DNA from: Sciurus carolinensis
Taxonomy: Eukaryota > Chordata > Mammalia > Rodentia > Sciuridae
DNA: 64,000 nt
NCBI RefSeq assembly: GCF_902686445.1
Contig: NC_062232.1
Location: 76,959,440-77,023,439 of the forward strand
Direction: 5' to 3'
In this document: one piece after another, positions 59,771 through 64,000 of the stretch
Layout of the letters: every line of letters begins with the position of its first letter
How positions within the stretch are numbered: position 1 is the first letter of the stretch
The notes under the pieces: model-generated
Told to the model about the DNA's origin: nothing
Seen by the model: the letters and a program-made list of their open reading frames with translations, nothing else
The model's database searches: none
Translations under genes and position numbers: made by a program

Positions 59771-61890
59771 CGGTCCTGGAAGGTGAGCAAAGCCCCTGAC
59801 AACAGCGATGGGTGGAACAGTTAGCTGCAGACAGGGGAACTTCTGGTTGGCGGCCTTTTTGGAACACTGTAAGCAGCCATTGTGCGGAAGAGGTTGCCAC
59901 TGACGGGGCTGAGGGGAGAGTTAGCGGCCATTGTGAGGAAACAGCACCCTACCAGTGGAAGGGTTAGCGGCCACTGGGCGGTTGGTCTTCAGTTCTGCCC
60001 AAGAGAGAAACGGCAGAGGAGCACACCGTTCCCTTCCGGGTCAGTTGGAAGTGCCCACCACCCTTTGGGAAGTTTTACTGGCCATTGTAGAAGGCCTCTG
60101 CATACAATATGAAAAGCTGCTCTCAACTTTCCCCCCAACGTTTTATAAGAAGACTCTTGCTACATCTGGACATTCTAGATGTAAAGAGGTTGCCAAAGTA
60201 TGATAAAGTAAAAATTAACACATCTTCTAAAACTTTTGCTTCATAAATGTGGACATTCTAGATGTAAATAGGTTGCTGACATATGATAGAATTAGATGCT
60301 AACATTTCTTATAAATGCCCATTTGTTTTTAAAAATCAGAAAAGAGTTGTCTCCTGGAAGTGAGTTTTTGAACTGGAGTTATTAGACCACCTCTAAGAAT
60401 AAGACTCGTCCACGTTTGTTCAGAGGGTTGGAGGACCTGGAACAGAAGACCAGGAGAAGGAAGGGAAAGAAGGTCCTGTGCCACACTGGTCATATGTTTT
60501 TCATGTTCTAACCATTGTTTTGTGTGTGCATATTATTCCTCATTCTGGATATGTAGTTGACAATGCTAAGCACTCTTCTGAAATAGCTAGCCTTTCTAGA
60601 TATTCAGAGGTTCCCAATTTGTGTTAAAAGTAGAAATAGTCAAAATACAACACGTTTTGTAAATTTCTCTTTGAAAATTTAGCATATGAAATGTGTTGAA
60701 TAGTACGCATTGTATTTGTGTGCTGGTTCTCCATAGGAGAAGGAAATGCATACAGTGCTATGCCAGTGTGCTTATAATGAGGAGAGGCAAGTTTAACCAT
60801 TGTTCCATATTGTTATGCATTTTGCTGTATATTGCTGTGTATAGAGAGGACAAATGAGTCCTAATCTACATCTGTCCTTTCTAGATGTTAACAAGGTTGC
60901 CAGTGCATGACAAAAGTACAATTAGTAAACAAATTTTATATGTTTAGTGTGAAAATTCCTAGGAAAGATTGTCTTCTGAAAATTTAAGTATTGTAGCCCA
61001 CTGGATTAGTGAAGGACCAGAGTGCTCATATTTTGAAGACATTTTCAAATTAGAACTCTTGTTACAGGTATGCAGCTTATTCAAGACTGTTGTGTACATA
61101 GCGGACAAATTCAGACCTTATCTGAAACTTCTACTCTGTTTAGATGTTTAGAAGTGTAGTGGTAGTAAAATATTACTTTGTATTTATCTTTCTGATAAAA
61201 TTCATATGAAATATTGTCTTTGGGGAATGGAATTGTTAAACCAGCTCTGTGAGCGTACCATGTAAGTGTACTTGTTCAGTGATGTGGAGGAGGTGGGAGG
61301 GAAACAATTCCAAAAGGTAATATGCTGCTGTGTTCATACTTGGACATTTTCAGACATTTTTCTGTATGTTTTGTGCATTTTTCCATGTATATAATGTGTA
61401 TAAAGCACAAATGAGTTCCAGTTTTACATCATCTAGTCTCCAGATGTGAAATAGGTCATCAATGTATATGAAAAAGTAGTAAATTTAGCACATTTTATAC
61501 ACTTTGTGTTGAATTCACAGGAAAGCTTGTCCTTTGTAAAAGACTTCCGGATATAAATTTTTCAACCATTTATAAGCTTTACATATACCTGTACTTGTTC
61601 CCAGACTGAAAGCAGAGAGAAGAAAGTGAGGATGGAAGGGTTCAAGGCCAAAATGGTCTTATTAGAAGATACATCAATTTATAACCATTGCTATGTGTGC
61701 CATTTTATTTACTAGTACTGTGTGCATAGCAGACTAGTTCTTATGTGAAACAGCTAGTCTTTCTCTATATTTAGAAGTGTTCAATACATTTAAAATTAGA
61801 AGTAGTAGAATAAACTATTTTGCAAATAGCTTTAAACCCTGATGGGAAATATTGCTCTTGAAAACACATCATTAAACTACCTCTGTGAAC
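59771..61890 (+). pseudogene. NORAD (LINC00657)-like lncRNA copy, probable retrocopy, 5' part
   Basis: A GC-rich leader holds several GTTAGCGGCCATTGTG-like units (59820-60090). It is followed by about six degenerate ~300-bp repeats. Their shared core is TCTAGATGT, ..AGGTTGCCA.., ..AGTAAA-CATTTTATA.., GTGTGAAAATTC-TAGGAAA and TTAAACCACCTCTGTGAAC. Core starts lie near 60173, 60257, 60597, 60889, 61139, 61440 and 61772. Two exact PUMILIO response elements TGTANATA occur (61093-61100, 61386-61393), with several near misses. From memory, NORAD is an unspliced ~5.3-kb cytoplasmic lncRNA of ~12 repeat units that binds PUM1/2, with known pseudogenes. This copy stops after about half, near an A-rich stretch (61888-61910). 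The AT- and L1-rich context argues against the functional locus. The identification is from memory. Confidence 0.5.
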
Positions 61891-62494
61891 ATTAAAAATA
61901 GAAAAAAAGAACTTAGATAAACAAATGATTTATTCAGGAAAGCAGTTTTTTTTTTTTTTATCCCTGACATTGTTTAGAATTACTGGGTGCATAATGATAA
62001 TAAAAAAATAAAAAAACTTTTTGTGAGTTTTCTTCTTTTAAAAATTTCTAGTACAACTCCTTATTGTATGCACCCAATGGGAACCACTATCATCAGCCTC
62101 AGGACTCCTCCACTCTGCCCTTGCTGTAAGCCTACTGTTTTCCAAAGTTTAGTCCTCCAAGAAAATAATGAGATAATATGTTCACTGAAGGATAACTGTA
62201 GTGTCTAAGAGTCAGTAAAGCAGTTAAAAAGAGGTGCGTAAAAGAAAAAAGAGAATAAGATATCTAGAAAAAGATGACTTTGTTTTCAAATGTTCTAATA
62301 GTAGAATTTAACATTTTAAGAGCAGAATGATTTGAGTGTCAAGATCTGAAGTGGTGTCATAAGTACAAGAAGTTAAAGTGGAGTGTAATTGGAGAACTAT
62401 GAAGCAAAGTTGTCAGAGAGTTATCAGTGCAATCACTGAGAACCATCCAGAGTTGTCAGAACTCAAATAAAAAATCAATGAGAAATAATAACAT
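61891..62494. other. Unique sequence
   Basis: A T-run at 61948-61960 and AT-rich DNA. No gene seen. Confidence 0.45.
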
Positions 62495-62725
62495 TTATTT
62501 TCTTGAATTGCAATCATGCATTTAAATATATGTCTTACCCACTAGACTAGTGTTGTGCCAGGCTCTGTGCTAAGAACTTTATTAATGTTATCTCACCAGA
62601 ATTCTTGCAAAAAACTCTCTAAGTACTAATATTTGTCCCCATTTTATAAATGAAAAAACCAAGGATAAGGCATCACTTAGTTCAGTGATAGTACTGCTAG
62701 TGAGTGCTAGAGCTGTTCTGACTGA
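62495..62725 (-). mobile_element. MIR SINE relic, minus strand
   Basis: TGTGCCAGGCTCTGTGCTAAG, ATTAATGTTATCTCACC, GTCCCCATTTTATAAATG and ACTGCTAGTGAGTGCTAGAGC are in the order of the MIR reverse complement. Confidence 0.78.
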
Positions 62726-62807
62726 TATGTCTTCTGTTATGCATTTATAAATTAATTGCTGAATGGCTCAGTGATCTAGACTTAAAAATGTCCGTACCCT
62801 GGAAGGT

Positions 62808-62842
62808 ATGTGTGTGTGTGTGTGGTGTGTGGTGTGTGTGTA
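62808..62842. repeat. (GT)n microsatellite, interrupted
   Basis: GTGTGTGT tract broken by two GG interruptions. Confidence 0.9.
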
Positions 62843-64000
62843 TGTATATTTCTATCAAATTGATCAGATTTAGCAAGCTTGAGACTTAAGTAATCAGCAT
62901 GTAAAAGAATAAGCCAGGGTATCTCAGGTCTCAAATTATTTGCATATTCTCCTCATGTGTATTTGGAATTCATTTTCAAAATGTTGGGTTTTCCCATGTT
63001 GAAAGAAATTGTTCAACACTTTGTTGGATGGCTAAAATTAAAATCCCACTCTGCCTCAGATTTTAGTACTATATAACCTGAAAATCCATGCAAACAAATA
63101 ACACATAAAGGAAAATTTAAAACGAAACACACTATTGGACATGTTTCACATTGAATCACATTTATAGTCACTTACATTATCCTGATTGGATCAAATTGTC
63201 CCCAACACCATCCTTGCAATTTCAATCATGAACAAAGAGAGCATAATCTAATTATAGCCATGCTTTTGAAAAAAGAAAAAAAGGGGAAAAATCCAAAGCG
63301 GGTGATATGCACCTGGCTTGAAGTTGAATTTTGAAAAAAATCTGAGTCAGGTTTCTGATCCTACCAAATGAACAAGATGAGGTTTTTGAGTACTTCTCCT
63401 GTAGTACATAATTAGGCAAAGCAGAGAGAATGTATAATGTTTTAGTCCATGATGAATCCAGCAAATTAAATCTAAAAAAATCAGCTGATATAAAATTCTA
63501 TCTTTAATTAACTTACCTAGTTTTACTCTTAAAATGCAGCTGTAAACTCAGGGAAGATGAACATATAACTAAGCTTCTATGTATGTGGAAGGAAAATATT
63601 CTTATATACATCTGTGAAACATAATAAGTTATATGATATTCTTCTAATTCACACCATTGTTATGCTTGCTACTTTAAAGATTTATTTTCCTTAAAATTTC
63701 CATAATACTTCAGTAATTGTCATTCTGTTAATAGCAATGACCTTCCTTCCCAGTGATTTGGAATATCTTGGTATGCAAATAATTAATAATATACTTAGTA
63801 AGAATATATGCAATTGTTTTAGATAAATGTTTAGCATTGTTAGCAACACCATCAATGGCTTCCCACTCAGAATTAGCATACTGATACTATTATGTAAATC
63901 AAGGCTTATTGACTGACAAAAGAAGAGATCATTAAGAAGTATCATAGTTCCCAAAAGGGCATTTTCATATATGAAATAAGAAATTAAGAAAAGCTTATTT
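62843..64000. other. Unique sequence to window end
   Basis: AT-rich DNA. No gene or confident repeat recognised. Confidence 0.5.

Noticed and set aside
59771..61890. Functional NORAD locus, or another tandem-repeat lncRNA such as XIST repeat D
   Set aside because: The array is only about half length, diverged, and lies in AT- and L1-rich DNA. No XIST A-repeat-like sequence was seen. A NORAD-like copy is the better but unproven fit.

Overview
This is AT-rich, gene-poor mammalian nuclear DNA, and I find no intact protein-coding gene. The short interspersed repeats are ID (tRNA-Ala-like) elements and fused B1/ID dimers of the kind found in squirrels. Together with the L1 type, this suggests a sciurid rodent (ground squirrel, marmot or tree squirrel). 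I infer that from repeat content recalled from memory, not from a search. Nearly everything recognisable is a mobile element or a retrocopy.

Layout. 1-4800 is an almost full-length but broken L1 (+). 5045-5254 is a MaLR-type LTR cut by a 500-N assembly gap (5255-5754). 5755-9845 is a second near-full-length, broken L1 (-). 9846-12449 is unique. 12450-13263 is a processed RPL19 pseudogene (-) split by an ID SINE. 13264-19340 is mostly unique, with an ID SINE and a 358-bp solo LTR of ERV2/ERVK type at 18452-18809 that has a perfect 6-bp target-site duplication. 19341-20442 is a 5'-truncated L1 (-). 20443-24906 is mostly unique.

24907-37000 is a dense nested repeat zone. Several ancient mammalian L1M fragments, first (-) and then (+), are interrupted by four MaLR-type LTRs and several B1/ID SINEs. 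37379-40120 holds LTR-like segments with inverted structure and a 36-base poly-G tract. 40121-53974 is mostly unique, with old MIR and L2 relics and one L1 (47939-49062).

53985-57030 carries SINEs, an L2, a MaLR LTR and a local 110-bp direct repeat. 57527-59181 is the youngest-looking L1 fragment. It has an uninterrupted 453-codon ORF2 tail, a 12-bp target-site duplication and an apparent 83-bp 3' transduction. 59194-61890 is a GC-rich segment followed by an array of degenerate ~300-bp repeats that resembles the lncRNA NORAD (LINC00657) and is probably a retrocopy. The rest is unique apart from a MIR.

There is no operon or pathway to describe. The layering gives a relative history: MIR/L2, then L1M, then MaLR LTRs and SINEs, then squirrel L1s and the ERV2 LTR. 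No unknown defence or other gene system is visible. The most informative items are the L1 3' transduction, the telomere-like insertion in the L1 3'UTR, the NORAD-like array and the inverted LTR pair.
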